Assembly: GCF_036322805.1 (NCBI RefSeq)
Contig: NZ_AP027272.1
Coordinates: 3,720,001 to 3,784,000 of the forward strand
DNA from: Planctobacterium marinum
GTDB lineage: Bacteria > Pseudomonadota > Gammaproteobacteria > Enterobacterales > Alteromonadaceae
Direction: 5' to 3'
DNA length: 64,000 bases
The translations under genes and the position numbers were made by a program. Under the pieces are notes generated by a model. It was not told where the DNA came from. It made no database searches and saw only the letters and a list, made by a program, of their open reading frames with translations. The first letter of the stretch is position 1; every line of letters begins with the position of its first letter. Below, piece after piece: positions 9,354 to 18,324 of this stretch.

Positions 9354-9794
9354 TTAGCGTCTTGAGGCTCTGAGGAATTTTTGCAGGGCAAACTCATCCA
9401 TCATATTTTGTTCATGGCGGTCGAGGCGAGCTTGTTTTTCAGTGTTTTTCTTGTCCAGCAACATCTCTACGGCTTTGCGCTTCTTTTGCTGTTCCAACCA
9501 TTGCAGCTTTCGCTGCTCAGCAGCCTTACTGGCATCCTGTATTATCTGTTGTTGTTGCGCGCAGGCTTTGTCTAGTTTGTTAATGAATGATTGATGATGG
9601 GAGAATGCCAACGCCTCAAAGCCATTCGCGCCTTTTTCCTGCATTTTTTTGAAATAGTCGAGACGGTATTGCATTAAGCCATCCAGACGCTCTTGGTTTT
9701 GCCGCACATAGGCTTGGGCTTGCTGAAAATCCAAAGCGGCTTTTTCCTCTTTTTCAGCTTCCCATTTAGCTACCATTTGTAGTTGTCTGGTCAT
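9354..9794 (-). CDS. fliJ: Flagellar export chaperone/ATPase stalk protein FliJ
   Basis: FliJ is a small coiled-coil protein that inserts into the FliI hexamer and couples it to FlhA. The 146-residue product is almost entirely predicted helix, rich in Gln, Lys, Glu and Ala with heptad-like spacing, as expected. It starts at ATG 9794, sharing one base with the fliI stop (TAATG), so translation is coupled. FliJ sequences diverge strongly; the call rests on size, composition and its invariable place after fliI. Confidence 0.93.
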   Translation of the reverse strand: MTRQLQMVAKWEAEKEEKAALDFQQAQAYVRQNQERLDGLMQYRLDYFKKMQEKGANGFEALAFSHHQSFINKLDKACAQQQQIIQDASKAAEQRKLQWLEQQKKRKAVEMLLDKKNTEKQARLDRHEQNMMDEFALQKFLRASRR

Positions 9795-11131
9795 TATGCG
9801 TTACCACCAAACTTCTGCAGTAATTGCACCATGCCCCCCAAACTCTCATCGTAAGGGATGATATCCTTCATACCTTGTTGCAGGAAATTATTGATCATAG
9901 GTTCGGCTTTTATGGCCATATCAATACGCGGATCGGCGCCTCGATTGTACGCCCCGATACTAATGAGATCTTTGTTCTGTTGATAAATTGAATAAATCTG
10001 TCTGATGCGCCGCGCCGATTGCAAATGTTCATCGCTCACCACTTGTGGCATCACACGACTGATAGACGCTTCCACATCAATAGCTGGGTAATGCCCGGCA
10101 TCGGCCAGCGATCGGGAAAGTACAATGTGTCCATCCAGAATAGCGCGCGCTGCATCTGCAATGGGATCTTGCAGATCATCACCTTCGGTAAGTACTGTGT
10201 AAAACCCCGTAATTGAGCCTTGATTTTCAGCGCCGTTGCCCGCTCTTTCTACTAATGCCGGCAAACGTGCAAATACTGAGGGGGGATAACCTTTCGTTGC
10301 TGGAGGTTCACCTACCGCCAATGCAATTTCACGCTGGGCCATAGCATAGCGCGTAAGCGAATCAATTAATAACAGTACGTTCATGCCTTGGTCGCGAAAG
10401 TATTCGGCAATACTAACCGCTGTTTCACAGCCTTTCAGGCGCATGAGAGGTGAAGTATCGGCAGGTGCCGCAACAACTACAGACTTGTGGCGCTCTTCCT
10501 CACCCAATATATCGTGAATAAATTCTTTTACTTCTCGTCCCCGTTCCCCCACCAGACCAACCACCACTACATCAGCGGTTGTACCTCTGGTCATCATGCC
10601 CATTAAAACACTTTTACCCACACCACTGCCTGCGAACAACCCCATACGCTGCCCAGTACCAACAGTGATCATAGAATTGATGGAACGAACACCCACATCC
10701 ATAGGCTGTTTGATGGGTTTGCGAATAAGTGGATTCATTGGAGGGCGAGTAAAAGGCACATACTCTGTGGTTTTTAATGCGCCAAGGCCATCTATTGGAT
10801 TACCATTACCATCGACAACGCGCCCTAGAAGGCCCATTCCCACAGCAATACCCTGTTGTCGTGTTAGGGGTTGCACACGTGAACCAGGTACGATGCCTTT
10901 TACTGCTTCAGTCGGCATAAGATAGGTAACATTGTCACCAAAGCCGACAACTTCTGCTTCAATCTCACCATCGATAGTTTGCACCAGACACTGGCTACCA
11001 ACAGGCAACTGGCAACCCACCGCTTCGAGAGTTAGGCCGATACCACGGACGAGTTTACCAGCCGCAACGGTAGCAGGTTGCGGGATCTGACTCTGTAAAT
11101 CTTTTATTTTACTGAGAATACGTTCGGTCAT
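9794..11131 (-). CDS. fliI: Flagellum-specific ATP synthase FliI
   Basis: FliI is the cytoplasmic ATPase of the flagellar type III export apparatus, related to F1 beta subunits. The 445-residue protein has the N-terminal beta-barrel domain (about 20-90), the Walker A motif AGSGVGKS (167-174), the Walker B region VLLLIDSLTRYAMAQREI, and the C-terminal domain with GAYNRGADPRID. Length is normal. It follows fliH by 18 bases and overlaps fliJ by one base. Confidence 0.98.
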   Translation of the reverse strand: MTERILSKIKDLQSQIPQPATVAAGKLVRGIGLTLEAVGCQLPVGSQCLVQTIDGEIEAEVVGFGDNVTYLMPTEAVKGIVPGSRVQPLTRQQGIAVGMGLLGRVVDGNGNPIDGLGALKTTEYVPFTRPPMNPLIRKPIKQPMDVGVRSINSMITVGTGQRMGLFAGSGVGKSVLMGMMTRGTTADVVVVGLVGERGREVKEFIHDILGEEERHKSVVVAAPADTSPLMRLKGCETAVSIAEYFRDQGMNVLLLIDSLTRYAMAQREIALAVGEPPATKGYPPSVFARLPALVERAGNGAENQGSITGFYTVLTEGDDLQDPIADAARAILDGHIVLSRSLADAGHYPAIDVEASISRVMPQVVSDEHLQSARRIRQIYSIYQQNKDLISIGAYNRGADPRIDMAIKAEPMINNFLQQGMKDIIPYDESLGGMVQLLQKFGGNA

Positions 11132-11149
11132 AATAGCGCGCCGATAAGA

Positions 11150-11932
11150 CTATCTGGCTTCACGTTCACGCAAACCTTGCTCTAATAGAAACTTATCAAG
11201 GCTCTCTCTTACACGCCGCTCAATAGAAACATCCACAGCATTGGAATCGGTTACGATTTCACAGCCTCCGCGAGATTGCCCGACACTTTCCACCAATATC
11301 CAATTGTGCTGTTGAATTTCTTCCTCTGAAAAGTGCTGTTTAACTAATGTCAAATCTTCCGGGTGTAAATTTATTTGATAACCATTTTCACGAATGGGAA
11401 GTACTTTAAGGCCCGACTTAAGCGCTTCAAAAATGATATTTTCATTAAGCTGCACTTCGGTACGGATTACGGAGCGCGCCAGCGCCACAGCCAACTGAGT
11501 TAACTCCTTTTCCAACTCAGCTTCCACCAGTGTCAAGGGCTCTTGCAGTGAGCCATTCAGTGATTGCCAAGCCTGCATCTGCTGCTGAATAATGTCCCGA
11601 CCTTCCTGCAACCCTTCACTCAGGCCCTGCTCATAACCTTTCTTCTGCCCCTCTTCAGTGCCTTTTTCCAATCCCTCTTCATAGCCCTTTAACTGCCCTT
11701 CATCGAGCCCCTGTAAAAATCCTTCTTCATAGGCCGCTTTGCGAATAGCCTCAATTTCTTCAGCTGTGGGCGGCAGGATTTCTTCCTCTTCCTCTGGTGG
11801 TTCCCATTTCCAATCCGAGGTTTTATTAAAAGCATTACTTTCGCTTTTAAATTTAGGCTTTTGGTCCTCGACATAAGGTATCTCAAAGGACTTGAATTCC
11901 TCATTTTGTTCGTCGTTAACAAAATCAACCAT
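11150..11932 (-). CDS. fliH: Flagellar export regulator FliH
   Basis: FliH binds and restrains the FliI ATPase and tethers it to FliN. The 260-residue protein has an acidic N-terminal region, a central run of GxxxG-type repeats (about residues 70-120, EGFLQGLDEGQLKGYEEG and onward) that form the unusual FliH helix pairing, and a C-terminal FliI-binding domain (about 140-250) resembling the stator subunits of ATP synthases. It lies between fliG (20-base gap) and fliI (18-base gap). Confidence 0.95.
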   Translation of the reverse strand: MVDFVNDEQNEEFKSFEIPYVEDQKPKFKSESNAFNKTSDWKWEPPEEEEEILPPTAEEIEAIRKAAYEEGFLQGLDEGQLKGYEEGLEKGTEEGQKKGYEQGLSEGLQEGRDIIQQQMQAWQSLNGSLQEPLTLVEAELEKELTQLAVALARSVIRTEVQLNENIIFEALKSGLKVLPIRENGYQINLHPEDLTLVKQHFSEEEIQQHNWILVESVGQSRGGCEIVTDSNAVDVSIERRVRESLDKFLLEQGLREREAR

Positions 11933-11952
11933 TTCACACTACCACTAATTGA

Positions 11953-12984
11953 TTACAGGAATTCTTCGCCGCCACCGCCGCCAAGCATGATTTCACCGGC
12001 ATCAGCCAGGCGTCGAGCCACTGAGAGAATCTCTTTCTGTGCGGTTTCCACTTCACTGATACGCACTGGTCCCAAGGCTTCCAAATCATCCAATAACATT
12101 TCCGCGGCGCGTTTCGACATATTTTTGGCGATCTTATCCCGCAAGCCTTCATCGGCACCTTTAATGGCTTTGATGAGTACGTCTTGCTGAACTTCACGAA
12201 GAATCGCCTGAATCGCTCTGTCATCCACATCCGCCAGGTTATCAAAGACAAACATCAAGTCCTGAATTTGCTGACTCATCTCTTCGTCCTGCTCACGGAT
12301 GGCATCCATCAACTGGCCTTCGATATTGGCATCCAGATAGTTCATAATATCGGCGGCTGATTTCAAGCCGCCCATCTTGGCAGCCTGTGTACCCGCTTGA
12401 CCGGCGAACTGTTTCTCCATAATTTCGTTTAATTCTTGCAGTGCCGCCGGCTGTACTTCTTCCAGGTTGGCGATACGCATCATCAAATCCAGACGCACTT
12501 TCTCCGGGAACTGAGACAAAATTTCAGCAGATTGCTCTGGGTCCAGATAAGCCAATACAATGGTCTGAATCTGCGGGTGTTCGTTGCGGATAATACCCGC
12601 CACCTGTTTCGAATCCATCCACTTGAGTGAATCCAAACCTTTAGCACCACCACCCACCAAAATCTGGTCGATAAGGTTTGCTGCTTTATCTTCACCTAAG
12701 GCTGCAGTTAAGGCCTTCTTAACAAAGTCATGACTGTGGAAACCGATGGTACTGTAGTTCTGAATCTCTTCAATAAAGTGCTTATGAACCGCTGTAATCT
12801 TACCCTGTGTCATGTCATCCATGGTTGCCATGGCCTGACCCAACTTTTGAACCTGTTTGGGCTCCATGTGTTTCAGGATTTGTGCCGCGTCTTCTTCGGA
12901 GAGACTGAGCAGCAATATCGCAGCTTTCTCAACCCCTTCCAGTTTCCCGACGTCGTAGCCTATGTCTTCTGCTTCTTCAGCCAT
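11953..12984 (-). CDS. fliG: Flagellar motor switch protein FliG
   Basis: FliG is the upper C-ring protein that contacts the MS-ring (FliF) and the MotA stator. The 343-residue protein shows the N-terminal FliF-binding domain (KAAILLLSLSEEDAAQILKH), the middle EHPQ motif (IRNEHPQIQTIVLAYLD) that binds FliM, and the C-terminal torque domain with conserved charged residues (MFVFDNLADVDDRAIQAILR). It begins 3 bases after the fliF stop. Length matches the family. Confidence 0.98.
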   Translation of the reverse strand: MAEEAEDIGYDVGKLEGVEKAAILLLSLSEEDAAQILKHMEPKQVQKLGQAMATMDDMTQGKITAVHKHFIEEIQNYSTIGFHSHDFVKKALTAALGEDKAANLIDQILVGGGAKGLDSLKWMDSKQVAGIIRNEHPQIQTIVLAYLDPEQSAEILSQFPEKVRLDLMMRIANLEEVQPAALQELNEIMEKQFAGQAGTQAAKMGGLKSAADIMNYLDANIEGQLMDAIREQDEEMSQQIQDLMFVFDNLADVDDRAIQAILREVQQDVLIKAIKGADEGLRDKIAKNMSKRAAEMLLDDLEALGPVRISEVETAQKEILSVARRLADAGEIMLGGGGGEEFL

Positions 12985-12987
12985 AAC

Positions 12988-14679
12988 TTATTCATCCAGC
13001 ATCAACCATCCGCGCACTACCTGCGCTGACAGTTCAGGTTCATTCGCCACTAATGCACGTACTGCTTTCAATACATCTTCATCTTTGTGCAAGTCAGGCA
13101 GCATCAGCGATCCATCCGCTGCAAAGCCTACTGCATCTTCATCAAACTCTTGAGTTAACATAGTGATGGTTTCGTCACCCAAGTCAAGACTTTGATCGAC
13201 ATTGAACTCTTCTTGTTCAGTGGTATCTTCTGGGTAAATCAGACGTTTCAGCATCGGACGCACAATCGCCAGAATCAGAACAATTATAATCAAGCCGCCC
13301 ATGACCAGTTTCAGTGCACGCATGGCCCAAGGCTGCTCCCAAAGTGGAACTTCTTTTTCCAGGCCGGTATCAATGCGGCTAAACGGAATGGTCACGACTT
13401 CTAACGAGTCACCGCGCGTCACGTCAAAGCCGATACCGCCTTGTAGTAAGCGACGCAAATTCAACAATTCTTGCTGTGTTCGCGGCGCAGTAGTCTCATT
13501 ACCATCAGCATCAGTGCTGGTTTTATAATCCACAGCTACAGAAACGCTCAAGCGACGGATCACACCGGTTTGCTGTTTAGTATGGCTAATGGTGGTATCT
13601 AATTCGAAGTTACGTGTTGCCTCTTTGTGGGTTCTGCCCGGAGAAGTTCTCGTTGAGTTTGCGCCAGCATTGTTTTGTGGAATATTGGAATCTAGCGGCG
13701 GTTGGTTGGTCAGCGCACCCGGCACACCGGCAATAACACTTCCTACGCTGTTTTCTTCCACGGTCATCTCACTGCGTACCGCAGGTAAATCCGGGTTGTA
13801 GCGTTTTTGTGTTTGTTCGGTGGAGGTGAAGTCCATACTGACGTCCACTTGCGAGGTATAGTTGCCCAAACCCAGCACCGGGATAAGTATAGAATCAATT
13901 TTTCCTTGGTACTCTGCTTCCCGCTGTTTGACGATTTCGAATTCTTTTCTGGAGCGTGCTGAGATGGAATCTTGTGAACCGGAGTTTAGCAAACGTCCAT
14001 TGCTGTCTGTCACGGTAACTCTATCCGGGTCAATAGTCTCAACCGCTGAAGCCACCATATCTACAATCGCGTCCACTTCTTCACTGTTTAAAATCGCACC
14101 GCGACGCATGGTAATTACCACGGTTGCACTACCGCGAGACTGTTTACGAGCAAACACATTTTCTCGCGGCATCGCCAGTAAGACTTTTGCCTTGTTGACA
14201 TTAGACATATCTTCAATGGTGCGGGCAATTTGTTGTTCACGGGCATGCTTTAAGCGTTCTTTTTCAACTCGCTGACTGACACCAAAACCCATGTCTTGCA
14301 TGATGATATCGGTACCGGAATCGGGCGCTTGCGATAATCCTTGACGTGCCAATGACAGCTTAATGGCCTCGTATTGATCTTCGGGAACTAAAATCGTATT
14401 GCCTTCTAACTCATAGGGGATCTGCGCAACATCCAGATGATCAAGTGTTTGAATCAGCTCATCTGTGGGTAACTTAGCAAGCGGTCTGTAATCCGGCTCT
14501 TGTGCCCAGATAACGATAAAAATTGCGATTGCCACACAAATTACCAAAGCCACAACAAGGATAATTTGGCGCAGCATGTCAACACTGCCCAAAGCATCCA
14601 TAAAGCCGGATTTTTGTTCTGCGGATTCCAGGTCCAGGTTATCGCCCGGTACAGTTAAGTCTGTAGTTGCGTCAGCCAT
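12988..14679 (-). CDS. fliF: Flagellar MS-ring protein FliF
   Basis: FliF builds the MS-ring in the inner membrane, the base on which the flagellum assembles. The 563-residue protein has an N-terminal transmembrane helix (about 37-60, QIILVVALVICVAIAIFIVIW), large periplasmic ring-building domains with the lipoprotein-YscJ-like segment (DEELIQTLDHLDVAQIPYEL-type sequence), a second transmembrane helix near residue 455 and a cytoplasmic C-terminal tail that binds FliG, including VRALVANEPELSAQVVRGWL. It follows fliE by 14 bases and precedes fliG by 3. Confidence 0.97.
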   Translation of the reverse strand: MADATTDLTVPGDNLDLESAEQKSGFMDALGSVDMLRQIILVVALVICVAIAIFIVIWAQEPDYRPLAKLPTDELIQTLDHLDVAQIPYELEGNTILVPEDQYEAIKLSLARQGLSQAPDSGTDIIMQDMGFGVSQRVEKERLKHAREQQIARTIEDMSNVNKAKVLLAMPRENVFARKQSRGSATVVITMRRGAILNSEEVDAIVDMVASAVETIDPDRVTVTDSNGRLLNSGSQDSISARSRKEFEIVKQREAEYQGKIDSILIPVLGLGNYTSQVDVSMDFTSTEQTQKRYNPDLPAVRSEMTVEENSVGSVIAGVPGALTNQPPLDSNIPQNNAGANSTRTSPGRTHKEATRNFELDTTISHTKQQTGVIRRLSVSVAVDYKTSTDADGNETTAPRTQQELLNLRRLLQGGIGFDVTRGDSLEVVTIPFSRIDTGLEKEVPLWEQPWAMRALKLVMGGLIIIVLILAIVRPMLKRLIYPEDTTEQEEFNVDQSLDLGDETITMLTQEFDEDAVGFAADGSLMLPDLHKDEDVLKAVRALVANEPELSAQVVRGWLMLDE

Positions 14680-14693
14680 TTCTTATTACTCCG

Positions 14694-15020
14694 TTATACC
14701 GGCATTTGCATGATTTTATTGTAGGCTTCCATTACTTTGTTACGCACCTGTACGGTGGCCTCAAAAGCAATACCCGCCTTTTCTTTGGCTACCATCACGT
14801 CAGCCAGGCTTAAATTTGGGTCACCCATTTCAAAGCGATTGGTTAGTTCTCTGCCGTGCAATTGCATTTCGTTCACGCCATTGATAGCGGAACTGAGCAT
14901 ATCAGCAAAGTTTTCACGGGAAGGATTAGTTTGCAAATTGACAGAGGGCGTAAGCTCAGTTTTAGTTTGAGCCGCTAACATTTGCATTTCTCTGTATAAG
15001 GAATCTGCTTTAATATCCAT
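14694..15020 (-). CDS. fliE: Flagellar hook-basal body adaptor FliE
   Basis: FliE links the MS-ring to the rod and is the first rod protein exported. The 108-residue protein ends with the family signature LTNRFEMGDPNLSLADVMVA followed by KAGIAFEATVQVRNKVMEAYNKIM. I choose ATG 15020, not the in-frame ATG at 15053, because GGAG lies 7 bases upstream and because a sigma-54 promoter at 15068-15082 would put the transcript start near 15056, leaving no leader for the longer form. It opens the fliE-F-G-H-I-J run. Confidence 0.95.
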   Translation of the reverse strand: MDIKADSLYREMQMLAAQTKTELTPSVNLQTNPSRENFADMLSSAINGVNEMQLHGRELTNRFEMGDPNLSLADVMVAKEKAGIAFEATVQVRNKVMEAYNKIMQMPV

Positions 15021-15067
15021 CACTTTCTCCAAGGTTCTGTCACTTTTTGACAATTTCCTTTGTTAAA

Positions 15068-15082
15068 GCAATGATAGTGCCA
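15068..15082 (-). promoter_or_regulatory. Sigma-54 promoter of the fliE operon
   Basis: The minus strand reads TGGCACTATCATTGC, a perfect TGGCAC-N5-TTGC match. It is 48 bases before the chosen fliE ATG. In Vibrio the fliE operon is controlled by sigma-54, consistent with flrC lying immediately upstream. Confidence 0.88.
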
Positions 15083-15162
15083 CAATTTAAAAGCATATAT
15101 ACATCAATGCTTTAGGTGGATTTTAACAGTATTTTGACAGGCATTTGAGCACGCAGTAACAT

Positions 15163-15184
15163 CGGTGACAATTTCTTGTCACCG
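15163..15184. promoter_or_regulatory. Inverted repeat between flrC and fliE, possible enhancer or hairpin
   Basis: A perfect 8-base inverted repeat (CGGTGACA, 6-base spacer, TGTCACCG) lies about 30 bases past the flrC stop and about 85 bases upstream of the fliE sigma-54 promoter. No T tract follows on the minus strand, so an ordinary rho-independent terminator is unlikely. The distance suits an activator-binding site for a sigma-54 enhancer-binding protein, which is inference. Confidence 0.45.
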
Positions 15185-15212
15185 CTATTGCATAACGACT
15201 TAAGGGGTTGTA

Positions 15213-16559
15213 TCAAGCAGGCAGATCGATGCCCATCTCCCGCATTTTGGCTAACTTGTAGCGCAGAGTTCTGGGGCTGATACCGAGTTTTTCAGCGACG
15301 TCCTTGCGTTTACCATTGCAGGAAATCAACATTTCTAAAATGATCTGATTTTCCTGTTGTTTCAATTCTTGCCCTAATAAATCGGTGTTTTGCGACTCCG
15401 GTGGGACTTGTTCTTCTAATTCATTGACTGGAACGTGATTATCCAGCATTAACTCCTGTTCCGATATCTCGTTGCTATCACACAAAATCAATGCGCGCTG
15501 TATGACATTTTCAAGCTCCCGCACATTCCCCGGCCACTTATACTGTAATAATTTTTGCTTTGCGGAAAAGCTGAGGTCAGGAATGCGATAGCCTTGTCTC
15601 AAAGCATGACGCTCAACCAAGTGCTCTGCCAGTGGCACAATATCACCAACACGCTCGCCTAAAGGCAGCCAGTGCAGTGGAAAAACATTAAGTCGGTAAT
15701 ACAGATCCTCTCTGAATTGCCCTTCCTGAACCGCCTGCATCAGATCTCGGTTACTGGTGGCAATGATACGCACATCTAACTTAATGGTTTTACGACTGCC
15801 TAAACGCTCTACTTCGCGCTCTTGCAATACTCTTAATAATTTAGCCTGCAACCCCAAATCCATTTCGGTCACTTCGTCCAGCATAATTGTACCTTGCTGG
15901 GCCTGTTCGAATTTTCCTATCGAGGTTTGCAACGCACCGGTAAATGCCCCCTTTTCATAGCCGAACAAGGTGGCTTCCAACATATTCTCAGGTATAGCGG
16001 CACAGTTTATGGCAACAAACGGCCCATCAGCGCGACTACTCTGCTCATGAATATAACGACCCAGTACTTCTTTACCCGAACCACTAGGACCCAATACCAT
16101 GACCGTTGCATCGGTTTTAGCAACCCTTTGGGCCAACTGCAATAAGCGCTTGCTGGACTCATCCCCTACGATTGGTTTGAAGCTATCAGAGGATTGCGAC
16201 GGCGCATAACGGGAAATCAAATTGAGTAATACATCAGGCTCAAACGGTTTGGCAATATAATCGGTGGCACCGGTTTGCATTGCAGTAACGGCATCGTCAA
16301 TTTGGGCATAAGCCGTCATCAAAATCACGGGCAAATTGGGGAACTTGTTACGCACCACTTTCAGCAATTGAATACCACTCATACCCGTCATTTGAATATC
16401 ACTGACTATCAGGTCGACTTTTACTTCATTAATACGTGATATTGCAGACTCTGCACAATCACAAACCACAACCTTATAGCCACCTAATTCCAACGTGTCG
16501 TAAAGGGCTTCTCGCAGACCGTGATCATCTTCTACCAGCATTACACATTTTTGATTCAT
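15213..16559 (-). CDS. flrC: Sigma-54-dependent flagellar response regulator FlrC/FleR
   Basis: This is the response regulator of the FlrBC two-component pair that activates mid-stage flagellar operons with sigma-54. The 448-residue protein has a receiver domain (1-120; phosphoacceptor D54 in IVSDIQM, K104), an AAA+ domain (about 130-370) with Walker A GPSGSGKE (157-164) and the sigma-54 contact loop GAFTGA (204-209), and a C-terminal Fis-type helix-turn-helix (KRKDVAEKLGISPRTLRYKL). It overlaps the flrB stop by 4 bases (ATGA). All catalytic residues are present. Confidence 0.97.
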   Translation of the reverse strand: MNQKCVMLVEDDHGLREALYDTLELGGYKVVVCDCAESAISRINEVKVDLIVSDIQMTGMSGIQLLKVVRNKFPNLPVILMTAYAQIDDAVTAMQTGATDYIAKPFEPDVLLNLISRYAPSQSSDSFKPIVGDESSKRLLQLAQRVAKTDATVMVLGPSGSGKEVLGRYIHEQSSRADGPFVAINCAAIPENMLEATLFGYEKGAFTGALQTSIGKFEQAQQGTIMLDEVTEMDLGLQAKLLRVLQEREVERLGSRKTIKLDVRIIATSNRDLMQAVQEGQFREDLYYRLNVFPLHWLPLGERVGDIVPLAEHLVERHALRQGYRIPDLSFSAKQKLLQYKWPGNVRELENVIQRALILCDSNEISEQELMLDNHVPVNELEEQVPPESQNTDLLGQELKQQENQIILEMLISCNGKRKDVAEKLGISPRTLRYKLAKMREMGIDLPA

Positions 16560-17692
16560 GCACCCTCTCCCTCAATTTGTACTTTGACATGGTCGGCACT
16601 TGCTTTAAGTTCTGCTTTTTGGCTGTTTATTGACAACGTCCCTGGTGGGAACAGCAGGGTGAATTTGGCGCCTCCATTATCCTGATTTACAACGGAAACT
16701 CGCCCCTGATGGCTGAACATAACAGACCTGACTACTGAAAGCCCAAGACCAGTGCCTTGCGCTCTTGTGGTAAAGAACGGCTCAAATATTTGTTTTATTT
16801 GCTGTTTTGGAATACCAGGCCCATTGTCGGCAATAGACAATTGAATTCCACGCTGGCAATTATCCAATTGCAGTTCAATCTGGCTTGCTCCTACCGCGAT
16901 TGCATTTTGCAGCAAGTTGTTGATCGCGCCACAGATTGCAGTTCGATTACCCTTAAGTTCATCGTTTTTACAAAAATTTCGGAAGTCTATCCTGATTGAA
17001 TCCGATACCGTTTCTCGTATCTCATCTACTAATGTCTCTACCAGACTAGCCAGATGGATATCTTCAATAATTTCTTGCTTGCCACTTTTAGCGAACAACA
17101 ACATGTCATTGATCTGCCTTTCGAGTCCTTTGAGTTGAGCAATTAACTTATCGCTAAAGCGCCTTTGTTTCGCTGCCGAGATACCAATAGCTTGTAAATT
17201 TCTTGCATAAAGTAAGGCGGCAGATAAAGGGGTTCGCAATTGGTGTGCAAGTGAAGCCACCATTTTCCCTAGTGCACTCAAGCGCTGCATGTGACTCACC
17301 TTGGCCTGTAATGTGCGGGTTTGGGTGAGATCCGTTAAATGGATGAGTTGCCCGGGAACCCCGGGGACATTGGAAATGGCAAATTTAACTTTTCGACCAT
17401 TGACCAAAGACACTTCCAAACCATCGTCTTTTTGCGGCTCGAATAAGGTTTCTACAACAGTGCGCCAAACACTGCCTTCAATATCTTTTTGAAATAAATC
17501 TCTGGCGGATTTGTTAGCAAGTTCCACTAACCCCAAGCGATTAACAAACAAAATACCCGCTGGTATGGCTTTAAAAGCCAAACGCATTTCATCAGACAAA
17601 TTTTGCTCTGAGCAAAGCTGGTTTGCAAATTGAGGTAAAGCCGTAAGGTTGGACCGTTGTCCACCACATGCTCTTATGTTTTGTACCTGCAT
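16556..17692 (-). CDS. flrB: Flagellar sensor histidine kinase FlrB/FleS
   Basis: FlrB is the cytoplasmic histidine kinase that phosphorylates FlrC. The 378-residue protein has a PAS-like domain (about 35-125), a HisKA domain with the phosphoacceptor H150 in SLAHQLRTPLSAAL, and a HATPase domain with NLLQNAIAVG (N box), DNGPGIP (G1) and GTGLGLSVV (G2). No membrane helix is visible, as in FleS. An upstream in-frame ATG at 17749 precedes a sigma-54 promoter at 17730-17744, so I place the start at ATG 17692; its Shine-Dalgarno site is poor. It overlaps flrC by 4 bases. Confidence 0.95.
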   Translation of the reverse strand: MQVQNIRACGGQRSNLTALPQFANQLCSEQNLSDEMRLAFKAIPAGILFVNRLGLVELANKSARDLFQKDIEGSVWRTVVETLFEPQKDDGLEVSLVNGRKVKFAISNVPGVPGQLIHLTDLTQTRTLQAKVSHMQRLSALGKMVASLAHQLRTPLSAALLYARNLQAIGISAAKQRRFSDKLIAQLKGLERQINDMLLFAKSGKQEIIEDIHLASLVETLVDEIRETVSDSIRIDFRNFCKNDELKGNRTAICGAINNLLQNAIAVGASQIELQLDNCQRGIQLSIADNGPGIPKQQIKQIFEPFFTTRAQGTGLGLSVVRSVMFSHQGRVSVVNQDNGGAKFTLLFPPGTLSINSQKAELKASADHVKVQIEGEGA

Positions 17693-17729
17693 GTCAAAAA
17701 AAAGTCGTTCAATAATACTGACTTTTAAA

Positions 17730-17744
17730 GCAGGTAACGTGCCA
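17730..17744 (-). promoter_or_regulatory. Sigma-54 promoter of flrBC
   Basis: The minus strand reads TGGCACGTTACCTGC, matching TGGCACG-N4-TTGC except for one base in the -12 box. It falls inside the longest possible flrB frame and so argues for the shorter FlrB. FlrA-driven sigma-54 transcription of flrBC is the established order in Vibrio. Confidence 0.82.
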
Positions 17745-17850
17745 ACCAATTAAAAGAATAAAATTCAATACCTTACAAAGGGTATTAACTTGGATGGCGC
17801 GCCTGCATTTTGACTTTTCGGACCTGTTTGGCGAAGTTAGATGATAGAAT

Positions 17851-18324
17851 TTACAGCACTTTAAAAATAGCTTTTACAAAAGGATCTTGGTCGTTCATTT
17901 TCAAATTAAAAGTCTGATAAACGTCGTTAAGCGGTGCTTGAGACAGTGATTTTGCCACTTGAATGACATCCTCGAAACTCTCAATATCAGCTTCTGATGA
18001 CATCACCATATCTTCCAAAGCTACATGCATGGCACATTGCTGCGATAAAACACGCTCATAAATGTGAAAACGCTTCTCGCGAGACTCTGGCAGCATGAAC
18101 ACACTAAACAAAATAATACCGTCTAAAACTTCCAGTTCGGTAATGAGATCGTCAAGCATCATATAACAGCCGGGCATTGCAAACTCAGTCGAACTCAGCA
18201 AATAAGTCAGGCCATTGCGATTGGCATGCTCCCTAATCGCAAGATTTTGTAAGCGCTGCGGATAGCATGCGTCACGGACCGCGCGACTACTGACATAGCC
18301 ACGAAAACCCGATTTAGTTTTCAC
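17851..18324 (-). CDS. Sporadic carbohydrate-cluster protein, LIC12192-like
   Basis: The 157-residue protein begins with KTKSGFRGYVSSRAV and resembles, from memory of the family, the small uncharacterised proteins named after Leptospira LIC12192 that occur in scattered surface-carbohydrate clusters. No catalytic motif is evident; the sequence is soluble-looking, with an aliphatic, Cys- and Met-containing core (MPGCYMMLDDLI). I start it at GTG 18324, which has GGGAGG five bases upstream and overlaps the preceding oxygenase gene by 11 bases, rather than at 18357. Biochemical role is unknown. The pair sits between flrA and flrB, an unusual place, since these regulators are normally adjacent. Confidence 0.75.
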   Translation of the reverse strand: MKTKSGFRGYVSSRAVRDACYPQRLQNLAIREHANRNGLTYLLSSTEFAMPGCYMMLDDLITELEVLDGIILFSVFMLPESREKRFHIYERVLSQQCAMHVALEDMVMSSEADIESFEDVIQVAKSLSQAPLNDVYQTFNLKMNDQDPFVKAIFKVL

